Positions 13,061 to 25,450 of a stretch of 64,000 bases of DNA are shown here, piece after piece. The stretch is from Chrysomallon squamiferum (Eukaryota > Mollusca > Gastropoda > Neomphalida > Peltospiridae): NCBI GenBank assembly GCA_012295275.1, contig CM022679.1, positions 19,160,342 to 19,224,341 on the forward strand, given 5' to 3'. Every line of letters starts with the position of its first letter. The first letter of the stretch is position 1. The translations under genes and the position numbers were made by a program. The notes under the pieces were generated by a model, which did no database searches, was not told the origin of the DNA, and saw nothing but the letters and a program-made list of their open reading frames with translations.

Positions 13061-13202
13061 ATTTTTAAAATATTCTATAATGAAAGAGTTTAAAATATAT
13101 AGACAAATTTGTTAAGAGTTGATGTTCTCATAAATAAGAGTGTTTTATTTGTTGTTGTTGTTGTTGTTGTTTTTCTTTCCTTTTTTAATTTTTTTAAATT
13201 TA

Positions 13203-13244
<42 letters not shown>

Positions 13245-13640
13245 GATAATTATTTTGTTTTATTATCTGCTATATCAACTTAGTGGTTGATTCTAATCAC
13301 AAAGACATGCTGTCAACTACATTCTTGCAGTCTTCAGTACCGAAAACGGATATCTTTTATTGCTTCTTGATTTGAAACTCACAGATTCTCTGTTCATTAC
13401 TTTGTCTTCAGTGTAATCTATAGACTTTCAGCTGAATTGAGGTGGCGGCTATTCCCTGTCCAATCAAGAATATCTTTCTTCAAGAACTCCGTAGCTACCT
13501 TTGATTTGTGGCATAGTGAATGAATATTCCACATTGTTAAACAGTCATGTCTAAAATCAACTTGTCCGTCAGCAATTTAACATTGTTCATCGTCATTCCT
13601 GCTTGAAGAACAAACAGGCCAGTCTGCCATTTACACACAC

Positions 13641-14400
13641 TGACTCTCGGTGGGTGCTTAGTCGGCAGAATTTACCGCTCATCTTGAAAGATGATTTTTT
13701 TTCTTCTTTAAAAGAGTTGTTGCTGCTGTTGATTTAATATTATTGTATTTCATTTTATATATTTTTAATGCAAATTTTATTATTGATAAATGCATTTGTT
13801 CCTTTTCCGTTTCTACGTTTTAAGTCTTAATTTTAAATACCATTCTCTTTGACTTGTCAGAATGGCATTTCTTATAATTGGACGGATTTCCACCGAGGGT
13901 TATACTGCCAGTAAAAAGAGTTACAACTGACTGCATTATCAGAAAATGTACTTAATAAACTCGACAATTTCCCCATCCATTTTACGATGCGATCAAAGCA
14001 GCGTTTGTTATGTAAAAAAAAAAAAAAAAAAAAAAATCATTCACAGTTATTGATTTAAAATATATATAAATAACGTTCTTTTTTGGAGTTAATCTTTGTT
14101 AAGAAATCCATTTAGAATAGTAAATTGATATATTTTACATTAAAAAAAGTAAAGAAACAAACAGTAGATAAAGTAAATAGAATTAACGGTATTGCCAACC
14201 AGAACAATAACTGTACAGCAACTACTGCACCCATGGAAATGTCATTATCTAATCTGTATGAAACCTTTATGAGAAGCCACAACGATATTATACTCCCCCG
14301 ACAACAGTAAATCAACAGCAACAACAAATCTTTCAAAGAAAAAAAATCATCTTTCAAGATGAGCGGTAAATTCTGCCGACTAAGCACCCACCGAGAGTCA
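13641..14400. repeat. Inverted repeat with 60-bp perfect arms (13641-13700 and 14341-14400)
   Basis: Reading 13641-13700 against the reverse complement of 14341-14400 gives an exact 60-base match that begins TGACTCTCGGTGGGTGCTTA. Imperfect similarity continues inward to about 13738 and 14308, for example GTTGCTGCTGTTGATTTA against its complement. The roughly 600-bp spacer is AT-rich and contains a poly(A) run at 14013-14036. On the outer side, the left arm follows ACACACAC and the right arm runs into (TG)n, so the microsatellite is also complementary. Confidence 0.93.
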
Positions 14401-14460
14401 TGTGTGTGTGTGTGTGTGCGTGTGTGTGCGTGTTTGTGTGTTAATATTGCACAAAAATTC

Positions 14461-14669
14461 CCTTTGTTTATTTCTGTCTTTTTCTTTGAACTTAACATTC
14501 AACTGAAGAAAAAGTAATTCAGAGGTCGAAATTAACAACATAACTCATTCTAAAATTTGTATTACATAAACCGAAAAGAATGAGTTTTGTTGTTAATTTC
14601 GACCTCTGAATTACTTTTTCTTCTGTTGAAGATGAATATTAAGTTCAAAGAAACAGACAGAAATATGGT
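14461..14669. repeat. Long near-perfect hairpin (46-bp core stem, 27-nt loop)
   Basis: Positions 14505-14550 and 14578-14623 are reverse complements over 46 bases with one mismatch, around a 27-base loop. The pairing resumes outward after a small insertion, to about 14461 on the left and 14669 on the right. A further block (TTGCACAAAAATTCCCT near 14447 and its complement near 14745) and the flanking (TG)n at 14401 and (CA)n at 14800 extend the symmetry. Confidence 0.92.
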
Positions 14670-14791
14670 TTATATTTTTTTCAACAGAAAATGTATTAAA
14701 AAGAAACAAAAAAGACAAAAAATAAAATGTAATAACAATGTAGAGGGAATTTTTGTGCAAAATAAAAACACACAGATACATACACACATAC

Positions 14792-14799
<8 letters not shown>

Positions 14800-14846
<47 letters not shown>
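14800..14846. repeat. (CA)n microsatellite
   Basis: About 23 CA units preceded by CATA variants. It mirrors the (TG)n tract at 14401-14442 across the hairpin. Confidence 0.97.
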
Positions 14847-14848
<2 letters not shown>

Positions 14849-15360
14849 CATATGCATTAAAAAAGAGAATGATGTTTGCAGTTATGTTTTATTATGTATA
14901 AAAATAAATTTCATATGAAACACTTTAGATTTTATTTTTATTATGCGGAAATATCATAATTCGAAATTCAACACATTTAGTGAAAACATAATGAGGAAGT
15001 ATTCATTTCGACAGGAAGATATCTGTTAGTACTGGTTACAATCGCCTGACCTACTTCGTTTTATTCCTGTCAAGATGTACTTCATCTCAGTTTGCGCTTC
15101 CGTTCTCTCGTATGACGATTATGTGTGATCACGTTTGCAATGAACGTAAGAATTTCTTTTTCTTTTTTAACTGATTTCGAGTGTTAGTGTCTGAGTATGT
15201 ATGTCTGTGTGTATACGTGTTTGATCATACTATTTCTTGAACAAATATAAAATAATAACAAAAATATGCGCGAATGCATTGTTTAATATTAAATGTATTT
15301 GTTTAAAATTTCAGATATATATATTGCATGTATATTTCTGTCTTTATGCTTGTTTGTTAG

Positions 15361-15480
15361 GGTATATATGTGTACTCAGACACACACATAGACATAACAC
15401 ACATATACATACATACACACATATATATGTATATACATATATAAATACGTGTATATGTGTTATCTATATATGCGTTTGTT
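15361..15480. repeat. CA/TA/TATG compound low-complexity block
   Basis: Mixed ACAC, ATACAT and TATATG runs. The flanking 14900-15350 and 15500-16490 hold no gene that I can see. Confidence 0.75.
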
Positions 15481-16499
15481 ATGGAAGTATGGATGTATAA
15501 ATTGTTAAAGTTATGGCTGTATATTTGTTCTGGTTTCACTTTATAGAAAATGTCTGTTCTGTTAATTCACTGACACTTAAATTCACCTAAGATTCAAATG
15601 CATTTAAGACAGTTAACTTTCCGAGAAAAGCTTTCGAATTATTACAAACTAAATATACAGTAAATATACTGATTGCAAACATCCAGAAGACATTTTTCAA
15701 TAAAATTGGCTGTAGAATATGCCTCACTGAGATGAGGTTTTTATAAGTTTAATAAGTGTTTTCGTTTCAATCCTTAAAGGTCACAATCAGAGTAAATGTA
15801 ATTAAATAGTCTAGCTTTTAGACATGTTTTTATCTTACATAATGGCATTTCTATGTTTCTTTGTTATTGTTTTTGTTGTGTGTAATTTCTTTTATTTTCT
15901 TATATTTTATTTTTGTGTGCTTTTGTTGTTTCTTTTTTATTTATTTTTTTATTTGTTTGTTTGCTTTATTGTTGTGTGTTGTTTATTCTTTAAATATACA
16001 CCTTTTAGAACATGCGCTTATGCGTATTTAGGCGACGGATGGGCGAACCATTCATTTATTTTTTGACAGTCAGTTATTTTGCTTAATATCATATTCATTT
16101 TTTTCTGAAAAGTTATATCCAGTAATTAAAGAGACTACTTTATCTGATATTATTATTATTTCAGGTTTTTTCACTTTCCTACACACAGTTATTATTTTGT
16201 ATTTTCAATATTTTTAACTTTTTAAAGACAGTCTTAATCATGTCCTCACAGTAAAAAAAATGTGTAAAGATTGTAATAATTGTTTAGTAGTTTCTAGGCG
16301 CACACGTAGTGACATGTTCCCATCTAAAATATTAAATTTGTTTTATTAGCACTGACTGATCTTAGTTTTCCTGTTCATAACTTAAATCAGTCTCACTGAC
16401 AGTAAACACAGACAAAATGAAACTTGAAAGTTGAGTGACGTATGCAAACAGTCAGTCCGCAAGATATCTGTATAAGTTGACACCGATGTGTATAGTCAG

Positions 16500-16830
16500 A
16501 CTTCAAAGAAGAAATAAAGAAACATATAGGCAGAATTCTAGAGAGAAATAAAGAAATAGATAGGCAGAATTCTAGTAGACAGAATTCTAGATAAAAATAA
16601 AGAAACAAATAGGCAGATGGCAAGAGATAAATAAAAAATGTATAGGCAGACTGACAAAGAGAAGTAAAGAAAGAAAATGGCAGATTGCTAGAGAGAAATA
16701 CAAAAACAAATAGGCAGACCGATAGAGAGAATGCAAAAGCAAAACAAATAGGCAGATTTGTATAGAGAAACACAGCAACATAACAAGAAACATACAGAGG
16801 AACAAAGAAGCAGAAAGACAGACATAATCT
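16500..16830. repeat. Diverged minisatellite of about 34 bp, roughly eight copies
   Basis: Repeats of a core like AGAGAAATAAAGAAACAAAT followed by AGGCAGA and a variable tail (ATTCTAG, TGGCAAG, CTGACAA, TTGCTAG). Units vary from about 32 to 45 bp. The 126-codon and 72-codon minus-strand open frames across it are repeat artefacts. Confidence 0.8.
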
Positions 16831-17188
16831 CAGTATCTACGGTATACTCCCACAGTCATATGGTCAATAGTCATACAGTTTGGAAAGCTGTCCCCTGGTG
16901 GGGAATAATCAACTAGTCTCACTGCTAACTGTTGTAATCATAACTCCGGTGGGCAGACTGTGTTCATGGTTACTCCAATTATATGGAGGTCTTGCTCTCA
17001 AAAAGGAGAAGGACTTTGAAGGAGAGATGTTTTGATATAGCAATGAGATATAAAAATACATAATTTCTTAACATAATTCCAATTGTAAAGTACTGTTCTC
17101 AGATTATAGTGAGTATATTCAATTAGTAGCTTTTGAGACAATTGGATATATATAACTGTGGAATGTCACATTTAGGCATACTTCCACC

Positions 17189-17640
17189 ATGGCTGGATTT
17201 CGGATTGTTGAGAATTTATTGTCGCAGAGGGGTACGCCCCAAATCCTCTTAGAGAGTCACCTCAACAACAAGAATGCTGTTCGAGAGACTTGTACTTATT
17301 GGACATTTGTCATCAAAACTTGCAATGGAAGATGCACTACCGTTGGTGATCACGTCAGAATCACTACTGCAGACTGTTCAGTCAACTCAAGTCAAAGTTC
17401 AGGCACGACTCAACCTAACTCTTGACCCAGCTACAGTCCAGACAGCCTTTGAGTTGGCTGCCATTCGTGCTACTGAGAGGGAGTTTCCTAACGCCGAGGT
17501 CAAGGGATGTTATTTCCCTCAATGTCAGGCGTTTTGGAGGAAGGTGCAGGACCTGGGGCTTGCAGTGCTGTACAAGAAAGCACCTCCCATCCGACAGTGG
17601 ATCCGCAAGGCTGCTGGACTAGCTCTACTACCACAAGACA
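17189..17640 (+). pseudogene. FLYWCH zinc finger / MULE transposase relic, frameshifted and internally deleted
   Basis: Two frames carry successive parts of one transposon-type protein. Frame A (ATG at 17189 in a strong CCACCATGG context, to about 17395) has FLYWCH-like order: QRGTPQILLESHLNNKN, TYWTFVIKTCNGRC, then VRITTADCS. The Cys expected after TYW is Phe, and the first His of the expected HxH is Cys. Frame B (about 17421-17633) has the MULE signature FELAAIRATEREFP, NAEVKGCYFPQCQAFWRKVQ, then IRQWIRKAAGLALLP. The acidic residue before FE is Ala and the His of CYFH is Pro. The N-terminal part of the MULE domain is missing between the frames. These losses mean it is not a working transposase. 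Mutator-like elements with this FLYWCH-MULE order are known from invertebrate genomes. No terminal repeats or target duplication were found. Confidence 0.82.
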
Positions 17641-20017
17641 ACATTCACACAGAGCCAAGATTTCCCAGACTGACTTCGGAGCCGCACATCCACCCTGCAA
17701 GCGTGAGTACAGAGAGATAGAAAACAGACTAGTTAGACTCAAGCATCAATTGCAGCAGAGAGTCAAGATGCCCCTTTTGTTCTTAGATGCTGTATCCTAC
17801 CTACTGAAACGTATAAAAGAGAATAAACATAAGCATAGTTTTGTTGCGTGATAGATCCTGAATAGTAAAACAGAAATTTCTTAATGATTAAACATCTATT
17901 TGCATACCATGCAGAGACAATTAATTTATTACATAGTGGAATGTTTTATATTTAGATTCACCTTTCAGCTTTATACATCACTGATTTTTATTCTAATATT
18001 GATTTTTGCAATGATCAGTGAAATGCAATAGGCCATATTAATTTTACCATTATGCATTTGTTATTTTAATTTGCTTATTGTATTTATGAATAACCTCACG
18101 ACTGCATTTATGAAACAGTTATTTCTAATTTAAAACTATTTTGACAGTGTCACACGACTGAATAGCAGTTATTAACATAAGTTGTCACATTTACAGGTTT
18201 TACTGTGTGGAATAATATCAGGGCAACGAAACTGTAATTTAGTGAACAGACATTTAGGAAATTCAAATATTATAAATAACTGCTAAATTTATTACTATCT
18301 AGAATAGTAGGCATTTCGTACACAAACACACATCAAAAAAAAAGGAAATAAAGTAAGTTGAAATTAAATAATTGTTATACGTTTTACTAATCTAAAGAAT
18401 ATTATACGAATCGAACTTTATTTCATAAAGAGTTTCATTTATTCACATAACATTTAGGAATTTAAATTCTTTATCATAATAGTTTCTATAGTTTTTGTTT
18501 TTTGCATTAAATTAATTTTATTTCACGGCGTTTTTTAATTTTACTTACCTGAAGTTGTCTGTTTTCGTTGTTAATGCCAGAGCTATGCTCGGTGTAATGA
18601 CATGATGTTTTCAGTGGCAAGTGTTTTCGTTTGTCTGAATTATGTAAGAAATTTCATTGATTTTTTCATAGACCAATGTCATATTTTAAATAAGGAAAAT
18701 TAAATAATAAACATTTTAAAGATATCCTGTAGCGGATATTCAGTCACTGATTTAGATGATGGTGTTTTCAGGCTTTGGCCGTCTTACTGTAAAACCACAC
18801 AGCAGTCACTTCTTAAAAAAATAATCCTACTAATTACCAGTACAAAGAACAATATGTCTGATAACTAATAATAATTACTAATATAAGATAGAAATTTTTT
18901 ATTAAATAATTATTCATCATTCTTGCTTTTTAAAGGATAAACGAGAACATCTTCGAAGTATATTGCAACAAACAAAACGAAAGAAAGTATATTTTAATCT
19001 TACCAAAATTTGTTGATCTATGATTATTTTCACAATGATCTTCAAAAATGAAAAAGGATAATGTAGAGTTTCTTTCATGTTATTTCTTTTTAAATGATAC
19101 ATAGGTAGGTAGGAAATAAAACATTTTATTTTTTTATTTCTCATGACATACAGATCACTGAGTACAAAATATATTTTAATATCTTTACTAAGAAAAGAAT
19201 TTTCCAAACATTTTTAGAGAATTACCTTAGAAACAAATTACAGTTTTCTATTTTAATTCTAAAAAAAAACATTCAGTACTTGTTGAAAAGTTTTAGCAGT
19301 TGAAAAAAATTAAATAACAAAGTCGATAGGCCTCACATAAAAAAAAAAAAAAAAAAATAAAATAAAAAAATCGGACAAAATTAACACACAAGAAAATAAT
19401 AAAATAAAAAACTGATTACACTAAATACAAACATAACCCAGATTCTGTTTTCTGATGTTTATTTATATTTTTACCTTATGATTTTGACTCATTCTTCTTA
19501 TGGTTATCCCATTTCAATTCAACAACAGAAGGAACGTACCGGATAAGAGTAGATTCCGCTGTATAGGTGATACATTAAAATAAATGCTCTAATCACAAAC
19601 ATTATAAATATTTTGGTCGACTGTTACATTTACTGTAAATGATACAATATATTTATTCTTTAACATAATTATATTTAGCGACTGATTTTCTGGGTTTCCG
19701 CAGAATTAAGGAAATTAGCATGTTTTATTAGAGATATACGATGAACTTTTATTATTATGGTATTTTATTAACTATTTAAAAAAAAAAAAAAAATTTATAG
19801 CTCTAAATAGAAAAAAATTATATATGTACATTTGAAGAAAACTGTTGTAAATACAAAACAAAAAATAAATATAAAGATAACACGTAATTCTTTGATTCAT
19901 TTAATAAAAACTGGCTGGAACGGTAAGAAGAGTTTCTAGAGGAGATTCCAGTATCTTGTTACATGTCTCGATTTCCTTCACGGTGAAGCAAAGTGAAAAA
20001 AACTTGTTTACTTTAAG

Positions 20018-21018
20018 GGAAGCGAATCGTCGAAGAATAATTATAATCTGTAGCTGTGTTGTCTAGATGATACGCAGTGCAGGACGGCGTGGTCTTAATG
20101 AAGACTTTTTGTGAACAACTGATAAGACCTGTCAGTGATGAGCGAGTTCAAATTGTCTGAACAGCCTGCCTCGCAGCTGCTAAGCGTTGATTAGAGAACA
20201 CGGCATTATACCTTTTGGCAAATCATAATGTAGTTTCCCGCGTGGCATCTTTTGGCAAAGAAAGTGTTGATCAAAGAAACGTTGTCTGGCTTGAGCTAAA
20301 ACCATAATAGCGAACGATGTTCTGTGATACATACCTGTTATGTTTATCCCTTCAATACCGAAGGAAGAAGAAAGACACGAAGAAGGACAGGTGGCTATAA
20401 AATAATTTGATTTGGTCCACTAAAAATATGTTTAAAAATACCAACTTGAACAAACAATGAATTGAATAAAACGAATTAAAGTCAACGATACCGGAATCAG
20501 TCAAAACAGTTTTAGAACTATATTCCACACTATTTGGTGGTTTTCTCGAAATTCACATAACCGAGGCAAATTGCTGTTTTAATCAAAGGTTTGGCGGGCA
20601 ATTTTAACGAAATAAGCACTACCAATATACGATCACATTCTGATTAATCATTCACGCAAGGCTGGAGGCTACAAAACTGAAATAGACTCTATCGGAATGA
20701 TGGCTAGAAGATAATGACTATATTAACAGATTATCTATTGACACCGTAATTCGTGGTGAGTTCGGCGGGATAGATAAAACTGTTTTTATTTCATTAGTAT
20801 GAGACAGCTTTCTGCTGTGATTGGATCCTCTGGTTATTAGCGAAGTCGTTTTGATGATCATCGTTTTAGGGAGGCGTGACCATTGACCAGAGATTTGTTG
20901 TATGCCAAACATGCCCTGAAGTCCCGAGACAACTCCTTCAGATATTGACCGCTAACCGATACACTATAGATCCCAGCGAACTAGTTACATCTAGGCAAAC
21001 ATCTATATAGATTTCTAA
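20018..21018 (+). promoter_or_regulatory. Candidate promoter/leader region of GPCR exon 1b
   Basis: About 1 kb immediately upstream of exon 1b is free of microsatellites and less AT-rich than its neighbours, in contrast to the intron on either side. An internal promoter is required if exon 1b is a true alternative first exon, because its coding frame begins with its own ATG. No TATA box or initiator could be assigned confidently. Confidence 0.35.
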
Positions 21019-21050
21019 AATGCTACAGTAAGGGTTTTCACAGTCATAAA
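21019..21050 (+). promoter_or_regulatory. 5' leader motif of GPCR exon 1b
   Basis: AATGCTACAGT at 21019-21029 is identical to the motif in front of exon 1a. The open frame is closed upstream by a TAG at 20982, so the ATG at 21051 (CATAAAATGG context) is the first in frame. Confidence 0.5.
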
Positions 21051-21348
21051 ATGGCCTGGCTGGAATACAACGTGACTAATATTTCATATAATGATGGAAA
21101 TTCATCTATGAACGACGAGTACTACAGTTTGATAAAACAGCCTGTATATATGGTTATCATACTAGCTCTAGCCTATGGGTTAATATTTGTTATGGCTCTG
21201 CTTGGGAATATTTGTGTTATGGTAATAATTTACAAAGACAAAAGATTTCATACAGCAACGTACGTATTCCTAGTGAATTTGGCTATTTCAGATCTACTTG
21301 TTGCCGTGTGTTGCTTGCCCGTCACACTTATGACCAATTTATATAATG
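21051..21348 (+). CDS. Neuropeptide GPCR, alternative first coding exon 1b (N-terminus, TM1, TM2)
   Basis: This exon is paralogous to exon 1a and codes for residues 1-99 plus one base. The N-terminus has sequons at N7 (NVT), N10 (NIS) and N17 (NSS). TM1 spans about residues 33-60 with N53 in LLGNICV. Loop 1 is YKDKRFHT. TM2 spans about 71-95 with D81 in NLAISDLLV. The exon ends AATG before the donor GTAAGT at 21349, in phase 1. Joined to exons 2 and 3 it gives 1197 nt, or 398 aa. Loop 1 (YKDKRFHT) and CLP-TLMTN are identical or nearly so between 1a and 1b. The differences concentrate in the extracellular N-terminus and in conservative TM substitutions (Ile/Val/Leu). The intron to exon 2 is 22.4 kb for this isoform. 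Confidence 0.9.
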
Positions 21349-21621
21349 GTAAGTTTTTTGTTTTTATTTTGTTGTTTTTTTTAACCAGTATATATATATA
21401 TTTAATATATTAATCTGTGATTGAAATGTTTTTATCATCTGTCATGTATTTCTTGGTTTGAAACTAAATTTAATAGCTATTTATTTATTTACTTAATTAT
21501 TTATTTATTTTCATTTTTCTCGCTGTTGTTAGGTTACCGAGTCTCTGTTATTGTTATTAGTTCCTTATTACTGTTATTACTGTCATAATCGTTCTCTTTG
21601 TCATCATGATCATGATGATGA

Positions 21622-21622
<1 letters not shown>

Positions 21623-21683
<61 letters not shown>
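21623..21683. repeat. (ATT)n microsatellite
   Basis: About twenty ATT units preceded by ATGATC repeats. It gives an artefactual poly-Asn frame on the minus strand. Confidence 0.97.
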
Positions 21684-24419
21684 GAAATATGTATAATCCT
21701 CTTTTCGTTTCTTTTTTTTTAACATGAACAGACCTTGATAACTGTTGATAATGCACGTCTATAGAATTATGAAGCCATATGATACTTGTTGTGTATGGAA
21801 GAGCACAATATGCCGCTGAATACTTTGTTAGATTCAGTTAATTGTTACGAGCTGCATGATGAAAGAAATATAATCAAGGAGATAAATTACAATGTTAACC
21901 AAAAAATCAAATAATGTCCTGTGTTTTGCTTGAAATAAAATTACGTCATATCGATGGTCATATAGTATAAAGCAAAAGAAAACATTTAAAGAAAAATAAA
22001 ACATACTCGAAACTGAACGACTCATTCCAAAAGCTTTATTCTGATCTGAGATGGGGGGTTTTATTTTCAGAATAATGTATATATAAAAATCGTAAACTAA
22101 TTTCAGATTTTCTAGTACTCAATGAAGAAATGTTTAAACCTTTAAGAGTGCGGAAAATAAGTGTGGCAACAGAACTGTTAGTCCGAATATGAATATTATG
22201 GCTTTGCTGATTCAACTCTGATAAAATAAGTGAAAATAATTATTTCCAATATCAGATTTTAATAATCTTAAGATTTCAGAAAAAAAAAAGTTGGGGGAAG
22301 AAATGATATTCCTTCTTGTAAAATATTTTTAAAACCCTCCTATCATTCACAAACATAACGCACAAACAGTATTCTGCCTTACTTATAAAATAAAAATAAA
22401 CATATGCCTTTCGTTATGACATTATGAGAGTTGGATAATACAGCTAACTACAATTAAAAAGAAACAGTAATTATAATACTCTAATAAACATTTTAAATGA
22501 AAAAAATTATAAAAATATGGTTTGGTTGTACAGAAACACACACTAGTTAATAATCAGGTAACAGCATGACACAATGAGTTGGTTTAAAGAACTGAACAGT
22601 CAAGCAAGGTCTTTCCTTTCTTTTTGATATAATAAATTGTGTTTTTAGGAGAACTAAGTTTCAATAGTCTGTCTGTTTTTATCTCAGAGAAAAAGGCTTT
22701 ATTTTTTTTGTTTATTTATGGCTTTTTTCTGTTTTAATCCACAACATTAATTCATGAATTCTATCTCCATAACCTTTACCCTCAAATATGTTACTATTAT
22801 AATTCGTTGATATCTCTTCCACATTCACACACTCTTTCTCTCTTTGTTTCGCTTTCTCTCTCTTTCTCATGTAGATTACATAACATGTGTGATGTAATCA
22901 AGCCATTAGTCGAATTAAGAACCTCTCAAAACGTGACTTACAACCTGCGACCGTGTTTTCAGTAATCTAATAGTCTGGACGTCAGTCTACATTTAGTGAT
23001 ACTTTGTTAAGTAAGAACAACATGTATCTAACGACCACAGAGAGGAGATTAAAGAATTTTGAGAAACATGCATATATGTAATTCATTTTACTGCTTTCTG
23101 CTTCCTTCAGTATCCAAAGATCTGAAAATGACTTGAGAAAAACGTAATTTGTTGTACATCTGTGTAAATCTATGTTACATTTGTTTTATGGAAATTGATG
23201 GAGATGATATTGGTTACATTTTTGCTTTTGTTGTCGTATTAGTTTGGGGAGGGCTATTTTTTGTTTTGTTGATTGTCTTTCTTTTTTTAATTCTTTATTT
23301 CTTTATTGAGTTTTGTTGTTGTTGTTGTTGTTGCATTTATTTAGTTTTTGTTTGTTTATTATTATTATTATTATTACTATCTATTTTTTCTTCTTCTTTT
23401 TTGCTGTTTTGTTTGAGGATGTTTGATTTTTTAATTTAAAGATTAATGATCGATCTAAAAAGATTGCTATATTCATTTAGTTGGTTTGTTTTTTATTACT
23501 GATTTTTTAAAATTATGTATGCAAAGAAATTGAAAATGTGAGACGATTCCTGCCCAAAATCCATTTCAAAATACTGAAATCTTCTTTGATTGAATAACGA
23601 TTACTATAAGCCTTTAATGTTTTTCTGTAGCTAACAATAAACACAGTAATTTAATATAAATGTTCAGAACAAACATAATATCTAGGTTAGACAGATGCGC
23701 AAAGTGATAATCACGTAAAACCAGTATACCTCAGTAATGACAACAGGACCTGTCACCTGTACAGTGTTTTCATTTACTGAAACACAAAATTAATTAATGA
23801 CAAAATTTAGGTGAGAACTACGTCAGACAGGCCGATCTCCAATATGATAAATATCTGTTTTCATTCGTTTTAACCGTTTATTTTATTTATAACATCCTGT
23901 TGTAATATTAAAGACAAAATTATCTGAAAGCACTAACAGGAATATGTTCTGTGTTTTATAATCAGTTGAAGATGACAAAAACCAAATTCATTTTCATGTG
24001 AATTCTCGTGACTGGACGAGTTTTTATTTTTGCATGAAAGGATTTGTTCAACTGTTTCACATTACCATTTGGAGCCGAGCTCTATATTTTTGCCAACAGC
24101 TACCCTGCATACAATTTCCAAATTAATTACAATAACAATTAATGGCCTACGTAATATCTCACTGTAATCTCAGATCTCAATATCTGTTAAAAATAAAAAA
24201 TAATAAAAAATATTAAGAAAGAAATAATGATGACTATTGCGGTAAATTATCCTTTTATGTTATTGTTGTTCTTAGCATATCAGCACAGCAAGGAAAAAAA
24301 GATATATGCATACTTATTGTAAAGGACTACATATTTAACTAGAAAGATTGTTGTCATATAACGTACTGTCCTTTTTATTAGCAGCAATGTATTTTTATAC
24401 GCCTGTTTCCACAGGAAAG

Positions 24420-24535
24420 AACATTCTGAAATCTAGCTGGGGTAGGGAATGACAAATAGCCTGACACAGAAACAGGTAAACTTATGGCCAGTCAGATCTC
24501 AAACTAACGCTCTAACCACTGACCCCCACCTTACT
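24420..24535 (-). mobile_element. Possible tRNA-derived SINE head
   Basis: On the minus strand, GTCAGTGGTTAGAGCGTTAG resembles a tRNA D-arm/A-box, followed by GAGATCTGACTGGCC. A clear B-box and 3' tail are not evident, and no cloverleaf closes, so it is not a functional tRNA. Confidence 0.3.
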
Positions 24536-25159
24536 TTCTAAGTAAAGCAACAAAATGCAGAAACACCAAGGAAAATTGCTAAATTCTTCCTTACGAGCGA
24601 CATATCCCACCTAATGTACTTATCGTTTGATTGCTTCTGTAACTTTTCAGTTTTATGACCGATTTAATGACAAAAAATTTGATTATTGTTTATCAGTGAC
24701 AGTCTTAAAGTTGTCGAGAGATTGTTAAAAAATAAATGTTCTTAATTTATTTGAGAAAGTTTAAATTTGATAGCTTCATCAAGATAAATTATAACAAAAA
24801 AGAGCAACCGAAAGAAAATTCTCTATTATGTTTCGACATTCAGCATTTAAAAATATTTAAATAAAAAGGGGGGAGTATAATTTATTAAAGTAACTTATAC
24901 TTACAAACGTTTCCTGTGGTAAATGTATAATGTATGAAACTAACAATAATGATGGTTGTTGTTACTAACGTTATTTTTTAATTTTATAAAAAGATTATCC
25001 CTTTGGTCAAAAAAGGAATGTTGACAGAAGATTTTTCAATAAACAACTGTCAAATAAAGATTTAAAAAAATTAAATTATGTTTCTCTTTTCTTTAAAATT
25101 TGTTTAGTAGCTAATGAATAATACTTATGTTTTATTGAGGCAGTTTTGCTATTCTCATT

Positions 25160-25450
25160 TTCATTGCTGTCAGCAGAAATCATTAGAGTACATAATTACA
25201 CGATCTTTGTGAACGACCTCTTTTCGAGATTGTCTTCTCCGGCCCTGTTAATTGCCATGGCAGTCCTCGAGTCAACAAGAAGCACAAATTAAAGCAATAA
25301 ACCAGATGATTGCTTAACGGCGCCCTGCTGCACAGAGAATGATAACTGAATACAGCAGATGGGATATGCTCACTGCAAACAGCATAATTGCTTTCGCCAG
25401 ACAATCACATCTTGCTGCAATCAAATGTTTGTCAATATTACGAATTGCTT
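25160..25450. promoter_or_regulatory. Repeat-free block, candidate conserved non-coding element
   Basis: A stretch of balanced composition inside the AT-rich intron. It contains homeodomain-type cores (TTTAATTAGG near 25451, CAAATTAAAG near 25286) and several CAAT/ATTG motifs. A 73-codon minus-strand frame is present but shows no domain. Conservation is inferred from composition only. Confidence 0.3.

Noticed and set aside
14611-14901. 104-codon + and 78-codon - frames
   Set aside because: They span the (CA)n tract and one arm of the fold-back and have no domain or coding context.
24420-24535. tRNA gene on the minus strand
   Set aside because: Only a D-arm/A-box-like stretch is present. No acceptor stem, anticodon arm or B-box could be closed.
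25183-25404. 73-codon minus-strand frame in the balanced block
   Set aside because: No domain; the block reads better as non-coding DNA.
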